From positions 280,482-344,481 of the forward strand of contig JAITTY010000010.1 in the NCBI GenBank assembly GCA_031286695.1: a DNA stretch of 64,000 bases, written 5' to 3'. The notes under the pieces are model-generated. The model did no database searches and was not told the origin of the DNA. It saw nothing but the letters and a program-made list of their open reading frames with translations. This document shows positions 37,101 through 45,203 of this stretch, piece after piece. Origin of the DNA: Sphingobacterium sp. GTDB taxonomy: Bacteria > Bacteroidota > Bacteroidia > Sphingobacteriales > Sphingobacteriaceae. The number at the start of each line of letters is the position of its first letter. The stretch's first letter is position 1. A program made the position numbers and the translations under genes.

Positions 37101-37235
37101 AAGAAAATCATCGAATATTATTACGATTTGATGAACAAGGAGCAATATCATTTTCCAGAGGATCTTCAACAGATTTTTGAGAAACTGGAAATATATAAGG
37201 GTTTACAACCTATTTTGAAAAAAATAAGAAAATAA
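34125..37235 (+). CDS. Large WGR-domain protein (MolR-like)
   Basis: Residues about 1-70 form a WGR domain: KFWEIQTAGSTHTVTYGRNG with the signature Trp replaced by Tyr (YGR), then TFDSEEACLKDAEKLIAEKTKKGY. WGR domains occur in PARPs, where they bind broken DNA, and in E. coli YehI (MolR). The remaining ~960 residues are helical, HEAT-like, without a motif I can name; parts (ALSRTVREDLEGIEALIKQ) suggest a scaffold. No enzyme signature and no signal peptide were seen. The next gene, for a SWIM zinc-finger protein, starts 4 bases after its stop, so the two are translated together and probably form a complex. Function unknown. Confidence 0.8.
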   Translation: MFKHLKYIDGTSDKFWEIQTAGSTHTVTYGRNGTAGQSKSKTFDSEEACLKDAEKLIAEKTKKGYSEDGTVGADSKEKSSAVRQPTAASQRKEEAVAALKLLIKEARTEDIIPFLEEYSSGNLEILKKEIRAAKRYWVDYSDLSKDPEFKSKAQYNWGTRGTKEQQRTVKLLALATFSGSDAGSWDIFYELLEQVRSKDVEQILAYAKPNWIGNYLLQLVRRNEWQSIQYANLRHLEDMGYVEFEPELYASSITKFNYNESKKLFSRLTEDELTIQRDIPLVFSYESGIQNVYWDYNYQNPTNELLWDKVFDTLLENGKIDRELIITGALEAQTKNWNNNLKSYFRKLIERMKLSENTVIEHQQRFFSLLHAEHSAVINFVVEYLKPFLSHRDFQLQEFLDWAEPIFMRSDVKASLKTLLIQFDKLLKQKPEWQGRFVSLAADIFMIPDLQLQERAAKFILKYQKEPSEELAAKLQLYKPQMMGAIGTDLKHLLLEESYSEEEILAELQGETVEQYRYQPIDVRRLNEPYEYPQTWNELFFKVGEVIGGSDPIQVEILMNAWVQQTAVFPSDYQIQLEPYIKQLTGAYRESSWYNHFSGTFINMFYKPTVVYKDKDRYHNYSKWVSLMGSQLELLQRYRIDGIQLPLLSLPTHKPFWIAPTILVERILAYQEAGVKINLLDLSIALSRTVREDLEGIEALIKQIKEQQVKDVISYALGLDPMKVQQQSWLKNLLSSKDSDQVNWIGVWATVARTHHQDTHFEEFAKEPLADIPFAAQPFRPALKIEPTYYNGYNYTTRKSEQVYNGDKLTYHFPSYKQGAETFLYHKDIFNRGNNTLLSYYLYRADVPYMHSLMPQNTESLSMFLTMGLNSKSDIGGKSSAAYLQEMLYDFFRFDQQSSLYLATSLFNKEKEVRAMAVEVILAAVNENRLDTTVLGEQLGMLLSNGYGPIGRCVEVLEQCRDISSKHNNALLQLLDAAFAHYNIAEKMPTNFKKIIEYYYDLMNKEQYHFPEDLQQIFEKLEIYKGLQPILKKIRK

Positions 37236-37239
37236 CAAT

Positions 37240-38574
37240 ATGGCAGAGCAAGATTTAGCGATTAGCTATGCAAGAAATTCACAACTGACCCAACAATCGG
37301 GCATACAGCAATTGGTATTGGCACACCAGTCGGAATTGGCCGAAGTCGCCAATGTACCTTGTTTCTTTTGGGGGAGTTTGACGGATCCTTTACTGACATC
37401 CAAATGTTTGTTGACTTTGTCGAAAGTAGTGCGGTCAAGTTTTGGTCCCGTACCTCCGAGTTTGCGGGATCCTATCGTTTCAGCTGGTACCAATCAGATT
37501 CGTTTTGAGGGCTTCTCTTCCTGCAATGGTGTTTATGCACGCCTGGATTTATTGGAAGATGCTATTGACGGTGAGTTTATTACGAGTGGTACAACCAATG
37601 TGGATTTCAACGAACCGATGCTCAATGCCTTAAATGCTGTCAAGAAAACCGAAAAGATGGTGTTAGGAGTAGGAAGCAATGAGGTAGCCATTAGTACTGA
37701 TAAAGCCAAAGTGACTGAAAAGAAAGTGACTTTGCCACCGCGTTGGATCAAAGGGCTGACTTCGGTCCAATTATATTTGGCGGGTATGGAGCTACAGTTT
37801 GAATTAAATAAAATTCAGCTTATCCAATTATTTCAAGGCATTCCAAAAGGGAATGTAAAAGGGGAATTCTATTTGACGAAAAGAGCTAACCGATTTGTGT
37901 TTTCCCCTATAAGCACAGGTGATGCGGTACGTATTGGTGGTATACAGCGATTACGTTTATTGGAGGGACTGCTTACGTACGCAGATAAGGTGCTTGTTTA
38001 TCAGGAAAAAGGAGGTGAAAGTGCGGCTTTTGTTGCCGACTTTGGTAAAATGAGACTAACTCTTGCCTTGTCACCAGATAGTTATCGCGGATTTTCGGGC
38101 GAAGGTAATGTATTGGAAAATATGATTAAGGCCGTTCCGGATGAATGGATTCATGCTGTCAATGGACTACTCAAATCTAATGAGTTATTTGATCCAACAA
38201 TGCTTTCAATTGAGCATGATGTCGATTTTGACACGATGGACACCCTATCAGCATCATTATCTTCCATCGGGTTGTTGGGCTATGATCTACATAGTCATCA
38301 GCACTATTATAGACGATTGCCATTTAAGATGGAACGTATCTTGGCATTGAACCCAAGGCTAAAAAATGCAAAAAAACTCGTTGCGACAGCAGGTGTACAA
38401 TTTGTTAAGAATACAACGGATTATATCGAAGCTAGAGTTGATGGATCAGGTGTGCAACATACCGTCATTATACAGGGCGACAAGCATCAATGTACCTGCA
38501 ATTGGTTTACCAATCATCAGGGAAAAAGAGGGTTATGTAAACATATACTGGCCGTCAAGATGTTGAATGGTTAA
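37240..38574 (+). CDS. SWIM zinc-finger protein
   Basis: The 444-residue protein ends in a SWIM motif with Cys418-x-Cys420, 12 residues, Cys433-x-His435 (HQCTCNWFTN, GLCKHILAVKM), which binds zinc and mediates DNA or protein contacts. The N-terminal 400 residues are of mixed alpha/beta character with no recognised domain. SWIM proteins often pair with WGR, MoxR ATPase and von Willebrand A proteins, as in the E. coli yehI-yehQ region; here only the WGR partner is present, 4 bases upstream. Cytoplasmic. An imperfect hairpin follows the gene. Confidence 0.85.
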   Translation: MAEQDLAISYARNSQLTQQSGIQQLVLAHQSELAEVANVPCFFWGSLTDPLLTSKCLLTLSKVVRSSFGPVPPSLRDPIVSAGTNQIRFEGFSSCNGVYARLDLLEDAIDGEFITSGTTNVDFNEPMLNALNAVKKTEKMVLGVGSNEVAISTDKAKVTEKKVTLPPRWIKGLTSVQLYLAGMELQFELNKIQLIQLFQGIPKGNVKGEFYLTKRANRFVFSPISTGDAVRIGGIQRLRLLEGLLTYADKVLVYQEKGGESAAFVADFGKMRLTLALSPDSYRGFSGEGNVLENMIKAVPDEWIHAVNGLLKSNELFDPTMLSIEHDVDFDTMDTLSASLSSIGLLGYDLHSHQHYYRRLPFKMERILALNPRLKNAKKLVATAGVQFVKNTTDYIEARVDGSGVQHTVIIQGDKHQCTCNWFTNHQGKRGLCKHILAVKMLNG

Positions 38575-38578
38575 CCAG

Positions 38579-38623
38579 TTTGTTGCTTCATATTTTGCTT
38601 GCGGTGAAGTATGAAGTAACAAA
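38579..38623. terminator. Hairpin after the WGR-SWIM operon
   Basis: Arms TTTGTTGCTTCATA (38579-38592) and TATGAAGTAACAAA (38610-38623) pair with one mismatch. It lies between convergent genes; no strong U run, so termination is only likely. Confidence 0.45.
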
Positions 38624-38683
38624 TTGTATTTGTCAAATATTTAAAAACAAAGCGACAGGAGATTTGGTCTATCCTCTGGTCGG

Positions 38684-39433
38684 TTAGTCTAAGATCTCTT
38701 CGTATGTTAATGTATTTTTACTCTTTGATACACAAATAGTTATAAATATCGAAGCGATACCTTTGCTATTTGGGCGATACATGGAATAGGTATAGGAATC
38801 ATTGTCATGATAATTGGCGCGTAGCGTGTCACCCTCATATCTGTCTACCGCGGAGCTATGAACTTCTATTCTTTCATCCATTTTGTCACTCCAAGTTCGT
38901 TGATCAAGGATTGTGTAATAGAACTTCCCTCCAAGCTCTATTTCAAAGGTGCCATCTAAATCCAATAATGTAAGTTGCTCGTTTGATAATGATTTTAAGG
39001 CTTTTTCTGCTATTTTTTGATCTGGATTGATTATTTCAACAGGCTCTATAATTAAGCTGCTTTTCTGGATTTTATTTAAGTCAAAGTCACGATGAAAACT
39101 TTTCGGACAGTCGACAATAATGTTTGTTAAGCTATTCGACTGGAAGAATAATTTGAGCGGTTGATAGCCTTTTGATTTGTTATGGTAAACTGTGATGCCA
39201 GAGAGATTGAAATGTTGGTTATATTTTCTGTTGATTAATTGAAAGCTGTCAGGTGAATATGATCTTGCCACATAGATACCTTCAGGTTTTGAAGTAAAAC
39301 TAATGTGCAACACGTTAGATAAAAGTAAGGTGTCGGTTACTTTGGGCAGTTCAGTTAATAGCAAGCTGGCAAGCTTTGTTTCAAAGTTTATAATATGTTT
39401 TTTCTTGGTCCTTGAGGAGAATATGTGCCACAT
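38684..39433 (-). CDS. Hypothetical protein
   Basis: The 249-residue protein has no signal peptide, no membrane segment and no recognised domain. It begins MWHIFSSRTKKKHIINFETKLASLLL and is rich in Ser, Lys and aromatic residues; the C-terminal third (ELGGKFYYTILDQRTWSD, then YSMYRPNSKGIASIFITICV) looks beta-rich. It is the last of three small minus-strand genes with 15-20-base gaps, next to a YcxB-like and a SMI1/KNR4 gene, so it may belong to an immunity-type cluster. That is context only. Confidence 0.6.
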   Translation of the reverse strand: MWHIFSSRTKKKHIINFETKLASLLLTELPKVTDTLLLSNVLHISFTSKPEGIYVARSYSPDSFQLINRKYNQHFNLSGITVYHNKSKGYQPLKLFFQSNSLTNIIVDCPKSFHRDFDLNKIQKSSLIIEPVEIINPDQKIAEKALKSLSNEQLTLLDLDGTFEIELGGKFYYTILDQRTWSDKMDERIEVHSSAVDRYEGDTLRANYHDNDSYTYSMYRPNSKGIASIFITICVSKSKNTLTYEEILD

Positions 39434-39453
39434 AATTTAGTAATTTTTTAACC

Positions 39454-39999
39454 CTATTTCCATTCCCAGTTTTTATCTATAATATAACCGATCTTTAGAA
39501 AATCGGCCAATTCTTTCAATCTGCCGATGAGTACATTTTTATTTTCTATTTTTTCTTTGGGTATAATCAAAGACTGACCATCTTTTAAGTTAATATAAAT
39601 GTATGATTGTAATTCATATATTTCTTTTATCTCAATGCATGCGACTTTACTCTCACTGTTATTGTTTGTTGCGATAATGTATTCATTGCTGAATTCCACT
39701 GTTGATAGTTTTCCGAATCTTTCATTCCAATGTTCTTTAATAAAAGCGCTGTAGTGAGTAATGTAACGTTTTCTCTCGCGGATCGGATAGATGAAAAACC
39801 ATAGGAGAGGTACGATGATAAAGAACAAAGCCCATATATATTGTTTGTTTAGAACAAACATCAAGCAGAACGGTAGGTAAAAAATGGGTATGATAATTTT
39901 ATTTCGTTGCCGCTTTTTTTTAATTCGTTCAGACTTCGAAGCAATAAAAAGTTGATGGTTTAGATAGTCATTCTCATCAAGGGAGTAGCCTATTTTCAT
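39454..39999 (-). CDS. Membrane protein with YcxB-like C-terminal domain
   Basis: The 181-residue protein has a basic N-terminal stretch (SERIKKKRQRNK), two adjacent membrane helices (IIIPIFYLPFCLMFVL and YIWALFFIIVPLLWFFIYPI) and a soluble C-terminal part. The layout, two helices followed by a PH-like beta domain (FSNEYIIATNNNSESKVACIEIKEIYEL, then YINLKDGQSLIIPKE), resembles YcxB-family proteins. Function unknown. It sits 16 bases downstream of the SMI1/KNR4 gene and 20 bases upstream of the hypothetical gene. Confidence 0.65.
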   Translation of the reverse strand: MKIGYSLDENDYLNHQLFIASKSERIKKKRQRNKIIIPIFYLPFCLMFVLNKQYIWALFFIIVPLLWFFIYPIRERKRYITHYSAFIKEHWNERFGKLSTVEFSNEYIIATNNNSESKVACIEIKEIYELQSYIYINLKDGQSLIIPKEKIENKNVLIGRLKELADFLKIGYIIDKNWEWK

Positions 40000-40015
40000 G
40001 GTCTATATTTTGGTG

Positions 40016-40618
40016 CTAATACATATCTTCTTCATCAATAAAATTAAAACCAGTATTGATCAGTAGCTCGAGATACTCATCGAAACTATCCGCTATGACA
40101 CGAAACTCATCAGGGTCGTGTACGAAACGTACGATTTGTCCTTTTTTACCTTTTCCTGAGGGGCTGAAATCTACAAATAATTGAGAAGTTCCGCCATTAT
40201 TCATACAATCGGAAAAATGAAGCCATTTTAAGTCCGTTGATTGATCAGTAATCTTGTTATCAATTTCCACGTGATCGTACTTTCGGTCAATATAGTCGGC
40301 ATAATAAGCATGTGCAATATGTTGATTGTCGATCATCTCCTTAGATGATAAGAGATAATAAGGATACTCATTTAAGTCAGATCCCAAAAAGAAAAATGCA
40401 ATTTCTTCATCAGCATAAGTCCGCCAATAAGTTCCATCGACATATTCAAGTAAATCGATCAGTCCCTGAGGAGCTGCTGGAAATATCTCTTTGAGTTTCT
40501 CAAGATCTGTTGTGCTTGCACCATGTTTAATCTGTTCAAAATGGTCCCAGGTTTCTTTGCCACCATTTTCATAGTATGCTTTCTTTAACCCAGATAAATA
40601 ATTGTCAGCTATTTTCAT
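40016..40618 (-). CDS. SMI1/KNR4 (SUKH) family protein, immunity-like
   Basis: The 200-residue protein shows the SUKH pattern: an N-terminal helix followed by LEKLKEIFPAAPQGLIDLLEYVDGTYW, a central IAFFFLGSDLNEYPYYLLSSKEM, an acidic/aromatic WLHFSDCMNNGGTSQLFVDFSPSG and a C-terminal helix (FRVIADSFDEYLELLINTG). SUKH proteins are commonly immunity factors against polymorphic toxins, but many are solitary. No toxin gene is visible nearby. It is the first of three minus-strand genes. Confidence 0.8.
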   Translation of the reverse strand: MKIADNYLSGLKKAYYENGGKETWDHFEQIKHGASTTDLEKLKEIFPAAPQGLIDLLEYVDGTYWRTYADEEIAFFFLGSDLNEYPYYLLSSKEMIDNQHIAHAYYADYIDRKYDHVEIDNKITDQSTDLKWLHFSDCMNNGGTSQLFVDFSPSGKGKKGQIVRFVHDPDEFRVIADSFDEYLELLINTGFNFIDEEDMY

Positions 40619-40777
40619 TCGCTTTTATTCTTGTCAGTGAAGTTAGCCAAACTTTATGATAGATTAAAAGTAAATTGTCGTGTATCTCTTTTTCTGTATG
40701 TTTTTTATAAAGAACCTAAAATTTTAAAATAACGGAGGAAAAGTAGAAAAAGATTGTTGCGAAAAGTTAAAAATGTT

Positions 40778-40807
40778 TTGTTAATAATTCATTAAATGGT
40801 TAATTTG
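40778..40807 (+). promoter_or_regulatory. Candidate promoter for the S41 protease gene
   Basis: TTG at 40778-40780, 19-base spacer, TTAATTTG at 40800-40807 (one mismatch to TAnnTTTG); the ATG is 17 bases downstream. Confidence 0.4.
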
Positions 40808-40823
40808 ATAAAAAAAATAAATT

Positions 40824-43004
40824 ATGAAACCTAATCGCCTATTTATTTTCCTTGTTGTTTTTTTAACAACGATAGCTGTTCCTGTGTTTAGTCAACAAAA
40901 TTTTAACTTTTCATTTGATCAACCGATTACGAATCCATGGTTCAAGGTCGGTGATACGACGGTTTTTAAGAGTAGTATAGATCACGATACGTATTATAGT
41001 GCAAAAGGAGCGCTTCGGATTGAAAGTATAAAAAAGAACAGCGCTTTCGGAGGAATTATGATGTGGTTACCATCAAATTTAAAGGGCGATTCCATTGAAG
41101 TGTCTGCGATGATTAAGCGCGAGAACATCATCGCGGGGTCTTATGCGTCGATGATGTTACGGATAGATCCCGAAATCTTTTTCGATAATATGGCTAACCG
41201 CCAAATTAACGGGACAAAAAACTGGGAAAATATAAAGCTGAAGACCAAATTGGTGCCAAACCAGACGGAAGGGATATCCATTGCATTTTTTCTTTCAGGG
41301 GAAGGTAAGATGTGGGTTGATGATGTGCTTATTACTGTAGATGGTAAGGATATTACCAAAGAAGTAGGCATGTTTGTGCCATTTGTGAAAGGAATCAGTG
41401 AGCCTGCAAGTTCAGGGATCTCCGATTTTAATAATACGCCTGAAATTGATCAACGCTTAGTGGATCTGGGAAGAATCTGGGGTTTTCTCAAATATAGACA
41501 TCCAGCTGTGTCGCTAGGAAAATATGATTGGGATCAGCAGTTATTTAAGTCCATTAATACTATTATTATGGCAAAAGATAGGAAATCTGTCGAGGCACAC
41601 TATGCTGCGCTGCTAGACAGTCTCGGCACGACGGTCAATTATGCCAAGCCAACGCTTGAAAACGTCGTTCACGAAATAGATTATAGCTGGATCGATGAGC
41701 TTCCATTTAAGGATGATCTTAAAGATAAACTGAAGCGTATTCGTTACAGCAGTTTTGATCAACACCATTATTTTGGCTTTGCTGGCGGCGCAGGTAATGT
41801 CCTTTTCAAGAACGAGAAAAAATATGAAAATGTATTTTCAGCGGATGCAGGATTTCGTCTGTTGGCACTTTTTCGTTTTTGGAATATGATCGAATATTTT
41901 TCACCCTATAAACATCTGACGGATTCGAAATGGGATGCGGTTTTAAAGACCGCTGTGCCCGAAATGATCCTTAGTCGGGATGATCGTTCTTATGGACTTT
42001 CACTTCTCAAGATGATATCCCAGGTTAAAGATGCACATACCGGACTTTGGAGCATGCCTAAAGGGTTGATAAATTATTATGGCAAGTACCGTATGCCAAT
42101 AGAGATCCGAATGATAGAGGGAAAAGCCGTTGTAACTAAAATCCTTGATCCTGAGAAATCCGGAGATAAATTGCGGATAGGGGATGTGCTTATCAGTAAA
42201 GAACAAAAAAAGATCGAAGAAATCAAAGATTCGCTTTGGGCTTATATGAGCACACCGAATGAAGCTGTCGCCAACCGTGATCTGGCGAGAAAGCTTGTGA
42301 CAAGCAATAGTGAGATTGTACCCTGTGAGTTAGTGCGTGATGGCCAGCCGATTAAAGTAGATATTGCTGCAGTACCTTCTAGCCAAATTAAACCTGCTCC
42401 AAGAGATACCGTGCCTTTTAAGATGTTGGACAATAATATTCTATATATCAATCATAGTTTACTGCGTGGTAAGATGATCACAGAAAATATGGCGAACTGG
42501 AGCAAGGTAAAAGGTATTGTGATTGATGACCGCAATTATCCCGGCGATTTTTTAGTATTCAAGCTTAGTCCTTTGTTTTTAACCAAGCCTACTGATTTTG
42601 TTCGTTTTACCAGCACGAGTCTTCAATATCCCGGCACTTTTGTTATGAGCAGCCCGCTACAGGTTGGAAAGAATGCCAATGATTGTTATCGGGGTAAAGT
42701 GGCTATTCTGGTCAATGAAGATACGCAGAGCTCTGCTGAATATCATGTAATGGCTTATCAGGCAGCGGCCAATGTCAAGGTTTTTGGATCACAGACAGCT
42801 GGTGCTGATGGCAATGTCAGTTCCATTGATCTACCAGGCAATCAGCGGACAATGCTTTCCGGACTGGGGGTATATTATCCCGATCAACGTGAAACCCAGC
42901 GTGTAGGGGTTAAAATTGATGAGATTGTCAAACCGAGTATCAAAGGGATTCGCGAAGGTAGGGATGAGGTAATGGAAAAAGCATTGGAGTATTTAAATCA
43001 ATAG
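40824..43004 (+). CDS. S41-family peptidase (C-terminal processing protease type)
   Basis: The 726-residue secreted protein has a signal peptide (MKPNRLFIFLVVFLTTIAVPVFSQQ), a beta-sandwich N-terminal region (about 26-190), a helical linker, a PDZ-like segment (DKLRIGDVLISKEQK, about 450) and a C-terminal S41 protease domain. The nucleophile is probably the Ser in NEDTQSSAEYHVMAYQ, with a downstream FGSQTAGADGNVSS strand as in tricorn/CtpA proteases. It acts in the periplasm or on the surface; targets are unknown. It is transcribed alone. Confidence 0.87.
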   Translation: MKPNRLFIFLVVFLTTIAVPVFSQQNFNFSFDQPITNPWFKVGDTTVFKSSIDHDTYYSAKGALRIESIKKNSAFGGIMMWLPSNLKGDSIEVSAMIKRENIIAGSYASMMLRIDPEIFFDNMANRQINGTKNWENIKLKTKLVPNQTEGISIAFFLSGEGKMWVDDVLITVDGKDITKEVGMFVPFVKGISEPASSGISDFNNTPEIDQRLVDLGRIWGFLKYRHPAVSLGKYDWDQQLFKSINTIIMAKDRKSVEAHYAALLDSLGTTVNYAKPTLENVVHEIDYSWIDELPFKDDLKDKLKRIRYSSFDQHHYFGFAGGAGNVLFKNEKKYENVFSADAGFRLLALFRFWNMIEYFSPYKHLTDSKWDAVLKTAVPEMILSRDDRSYGLSLLKMISQVKDAHTGLWSMPKGLINYYGKYRMPIEIRMIEGKAVVTKILDPEKSGDKLRIGDVLISKEQKKIEEIKDSLWAYMSTPNEAVANRDLARKLVTSNSEIVPCELVRDGQPIKVDIAAVPSSQIKPAPRDTVPFKMLDNNILYINHSLLRGKMITENMANWSKVKGIVIDDRNYPGDFLVFKLSPLFLTKPTDFVRFTSTSLQYPGTFVMSSPLQVGKNANDCYRGKVAILVNEDTQSSAEYHVMAYQAAANVKVFGSQTAGADGNVSSIDLPGNQRTMLSGLGVYYPDQRETQRVGVKIDEIVKPSIKGIREGRDEVMEKALEYLNQ

Positions 43005-43125
43005 ACTAGGCCTTCCTTCGGATGGTCGTTAACGAGCTATTATATACTTAAAGTCAGACATGTTAAAATGAATTAGCTTTTTTAATTTATTTGCTAAAAT
43101 ATTTAGTATTACAATCGTTTTTAGC

Positions 43126-43133
43126 TATCTTTG
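43126..43133 (+). promoter_or_regulatory. -7 box for the PDDEXK nuclease gene
   Basis: TATCTTTG, an exact TAnnTTTG match, 42 bases before the ATG; only a TTTA stands at the -33 position. Confidence 0.4.
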
Positions 43134-43175
43134 TATTGTTCACTTACAGAAGTAATACCAAGAAAATAAACAATT

Positions 43176-44189
43176 ATGTTGTCCGATCAAACTTTAGTAT
43201 CCGATATAAAGGTAATTATTGCGCAGTCCAAAGAAAATGCGGTTCGTGCTGTCGATCATCAGCGCACATTGATGTACTGGCATATTGGCCAACGTATTTT
43301 TGAACAGGAGCAGGAAGGTAAGGAGAGAGCGGATTATGGGAAATACATTATAAAGTATCTTTCAGCGGAGTTACAACCTGAGTTTGGTAGTGGTTTTTCA
43401 TCTAGACAGTTAAATTGGTACCGTCAGTTTTATCGCACATTTCCAATTGTGTCTACACTGTGGACGCAATTGAGTTGGAGCCAATATAAGCTGCTTTTAA
43501 GTCTTAGTAGCGAGGAACATAGGGAGTTTTATATTGCCGAGACCATAAAAAATAATTGGACAGTCCGACAGCTTGAGCGGCAGATCAACACGAATCTATA
43601 CGAACGCCTGCTTCTTAGTAACGATAAGGAAAGTGTATTGGCTGTAGCAAAAAAGGAAAAGCTGCCTTCGGATGCGAAGGAGATTATCAAAGATCCAATG
43701 GTACTGGAATTTTTGGGTTTGAAACGGGAAAGCGCTTACTATGAAAAGGACCTTGAGGGCGCCATTATTGCCCATCTTCAAGAGTTCTTACTCGAATTAG
43801 GAAATGGCTTCTCATTTGTCGCTAGACAAAAACGTATCCATATCGAGGGCGATGAGTTTTTCGTTGATCTGGTCTTCTACAACCGCCTGTTGCAAAGTTT
43901 TGTGATTATTGAAATTAAGACACATAAATTAACGCATCAGGACATCGGTCAACTACAGATGTACGTGAATTATTATGACCGTATGGAAAAGCTTCCGCAT
44001 GAACATCCGACGGTTGGCATTTTGCTTTGTGCGAGCAAAAACGATGCGGTCGTCAAATTTACCCTTCCTGAAGACCAAAAACAGATTGTTGCCAGTCAAT
44101 ATGAACTTTATCTACCGACAGAGCAACAGTTGCTGGATGAGGTAAATAAAGAGTTGAATAGTTTTGTCGGTAAAAGTGACGCTGAATAG
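43176..44189 (+). CDS. YhcG-type PDDEXK nuclease (DUF1016)
   Basis: The 337-residue protein has the N-terminal DUF1016 domain (about 10-165: YWHIGQRIFEQEQEGKERADYG, SSRQLNWYRQFYRTFP, LSWSQYKLLLSL, WTVRQLERQIN) and the C-terminal PDDEXK nuclease domain (185-330). The catalytic core reads GDEFFVDLVFYNRLLQSFVIIEIKTHK, so Asp and the E-x-K pair are present (motif split here: FFVDLVFYN and IIEIKTHK). These proteins are common near restriction-modification and mobile loci, but here it stands alone with its own promoter. It is predicted to bind and cut nucleic acid; the substrate is unknown. Confidence 0.9.
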   Translation: MLSDQTLVSDIKVIIAQSKENAVRAVDHQRTLMYWHIGQRIFEQEQEGKERADYGKYIIKYLSAELQPEFGSGFSSRQLNWYRQFYRTFPIVSTLWTQLSWSQYKLLLSLSSEEHREFYIAETIKNNWTVRQLERQINTNLYERLLLSNDKESVLAVAKKEKLPSDAKEIIKDPMVLEFLGLKRESAYYEKDLEGAIIAHLQEFLLELGNGFSFVARQKRIHIEGDEFFVDLVFYNRLLQSFVIIEIKTHKLTHQDIGQLQMYVNYYDRMEKLPHEHPTVGILLCASKNDAVVKFTLPEDQKQIVASQYELYLPTEQQLLDEVNKELNSFVGKSDAE

Positions 44190-44325
44190 ATCTTTCAAGT
44201 GTTGATATGGGGCTATTTAAGGGAATTTTAAACGCGATAAACTGGGTTAATTTATAAGCATTAGGGGATGAAATGACTGTGTTCCCGCTTTTTTCATTTT
44301 TATTTTTCTAACATAGATTATTTTG

Positions 44326-44333
44326 TACATTTG
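44326..44333 (+). promoter_or_regulatory. -7 box for the small membrane protein gene
   Basis: TACATTTG, an exact TAnnTTTG match, 23 bases before the ATG. Confidence 0.45.
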
Positions 44334-44356
44334 TATCGAATAAAATCGAAATTGAA

Positions 44357-44617
44357 ATGGCAGAAACTGTACAACCAAGAGGTCCAAAGACAACTGATAA
44401 TAATGCGAACCAAACTCATTACTACAAAACATTGGTAGTAGCGATCGCTTTAGGTTTAATAGGTACATTTATCCGTTTTGTACCGGATGTATGTGCGGCA
44501 ATGGGCCAACAAACTTTTTTGTTTTCCGCGATAGCTAACATCTCCATGATCGTAGGTGCACTTATCGCATTCAAAACCGTTTTCGGAATTTTGGGATTTG
44601 GAAAAAACCGTGACTAA
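44357..44617 (+). CDS. Small conserved membrane protein
   Basis: The 86-residue protein has a polar N-terminus (MAETVQPRGPKTTDNNANQ) and two membrane helices (LVVAIALGLIGTFIRFV and IANISMIVGALIAFKTVFGIL) with a short basic tail. It has its own promoter and terminator, so it is a genuine gene rather than a chance frame. No family name is known to me; function unknown. Confidence 0.8.
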   Translation: MAETVQPRGPKTTDNNANQTHYYKTLVVAIALGLIGTFIRFVPDVCAAMGQQTFLFSAIANISMIVGALIAFKTVFGILGFGKNRD

Positions 44618-44641
44618 TTAAAAGTCAGCTAAAATATTTGA

Positions 44642-44670
44642 AAGCCTCAGTTTACTGGGGCTTTTTTTAT
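44642..44670 (+). terminator. Intrinsic terminator after the small membrane protein gene
   Basis: AAAGCCTCAG-TTTA-CTGGGGCTTT stem (one G-T pair) followed by a T run. Confidence 0.85.
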
Positions 44671-44707
44671 GGGATAAAATCTGGAATCTCTATTTTTAGA
44701 TCAGCTA

Positions 44708-44737
44708 CAAAAAAAGGCCTCACAATCGTGAGGCCTT
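44708..44737 (-). terminator. Intrinsic terminator for the leftward membrane-protein gene
   Basis: AAGGCCTCAC (44714-44723) and GTGAGGCCTT (44728-44737) pair perfectly around a 4-base loop; on the minus strand seven T residues follow. Confidence 0.88.
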
Positions 44738-44758
44738 CTCTTGTATGATTATCGCAGA

Positions 44759-45172
44759 CTACGCGAAAAGTGACCAAGTAGACCAAGGAATACGAGCAAG
44801 AATCAAAATCAAACCGATGATATAGAAAATAACAACCGTTTGGTTTGCTTTTTTTGCATTTTCAATCTTTTTAGCTTTAGAGTAACCAATTGTGATCAAT
44901 ACAATAGCAATGATCATGGTTAAAGGGTGTTCGATGATTTTAAAACGTAATGTCGGATCTTTCATTACGGCGCCAGAGATCATCGATGGATACTTTAAAT
45001 AAAAGAATAAAATCAATCCCACCAATAATTGAATATGCGATGCAATGAAACCCAATAAAGCAATTTTACGGTTGTACGGTTTGTTGCCTAAATAGTTTGA
45101 TAGGGTGATCACGATCGATATCACCAGGGCTAGCAATAATACAATTGCTATAGTCGAGTGTAAGTGTAACAT
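44759..45172 (-). CDS. Conserved four-helix membrane protein
   Basis: The 137-residue protein has four membrane helices (STIAIVLLLALVISIVITL, FIASHIQLLVGLILFFYL, HPLTMIIAIVLITIGY, VVIFYIIGLILILARI). Two histidines (His4-His/His47 region and His81 in IIEHP) sit in or near helices; homologues in Bacteroidota are sometimes labelled cytochrome b, but no haem role is shown by the sequence. It has a good promoter (45204-45236) and its own terminator, so it is a single-gene unit. Function unknown. Confidence 0.8.
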   Translation of the reverse strand: MLHLHSTIAIVLLLALVISIVITLSNYLGNKPYNRKIALLGFIASHIQLLVGLILFFYLKYPSMISGAVMKDPTLRFKIIEHPLTMIIAIVLITIGYSKAKKIENAKKANQTVVIFYIIGLILILARIPWSTWSLFA

Positions 45173-45203
45173 AAAAGCTCTCTTTAATTGTTTCCTAAGT
45201 TAG

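Noticed and set aside
43091-43303. 70-codon plus-strand frame overlapping the nuclease start
   Set aside because: Covers the promoter and the first 40 codons of the DUF1016 protein in another frame.
40016-44189. Toxin-antitoxin or integrated element linking the SMI1 cluster to the nuclease
   Set aside because: No integrase, transposase, direct-repeat borders or tRNA target were seen; the S41 protease gene lies between them.
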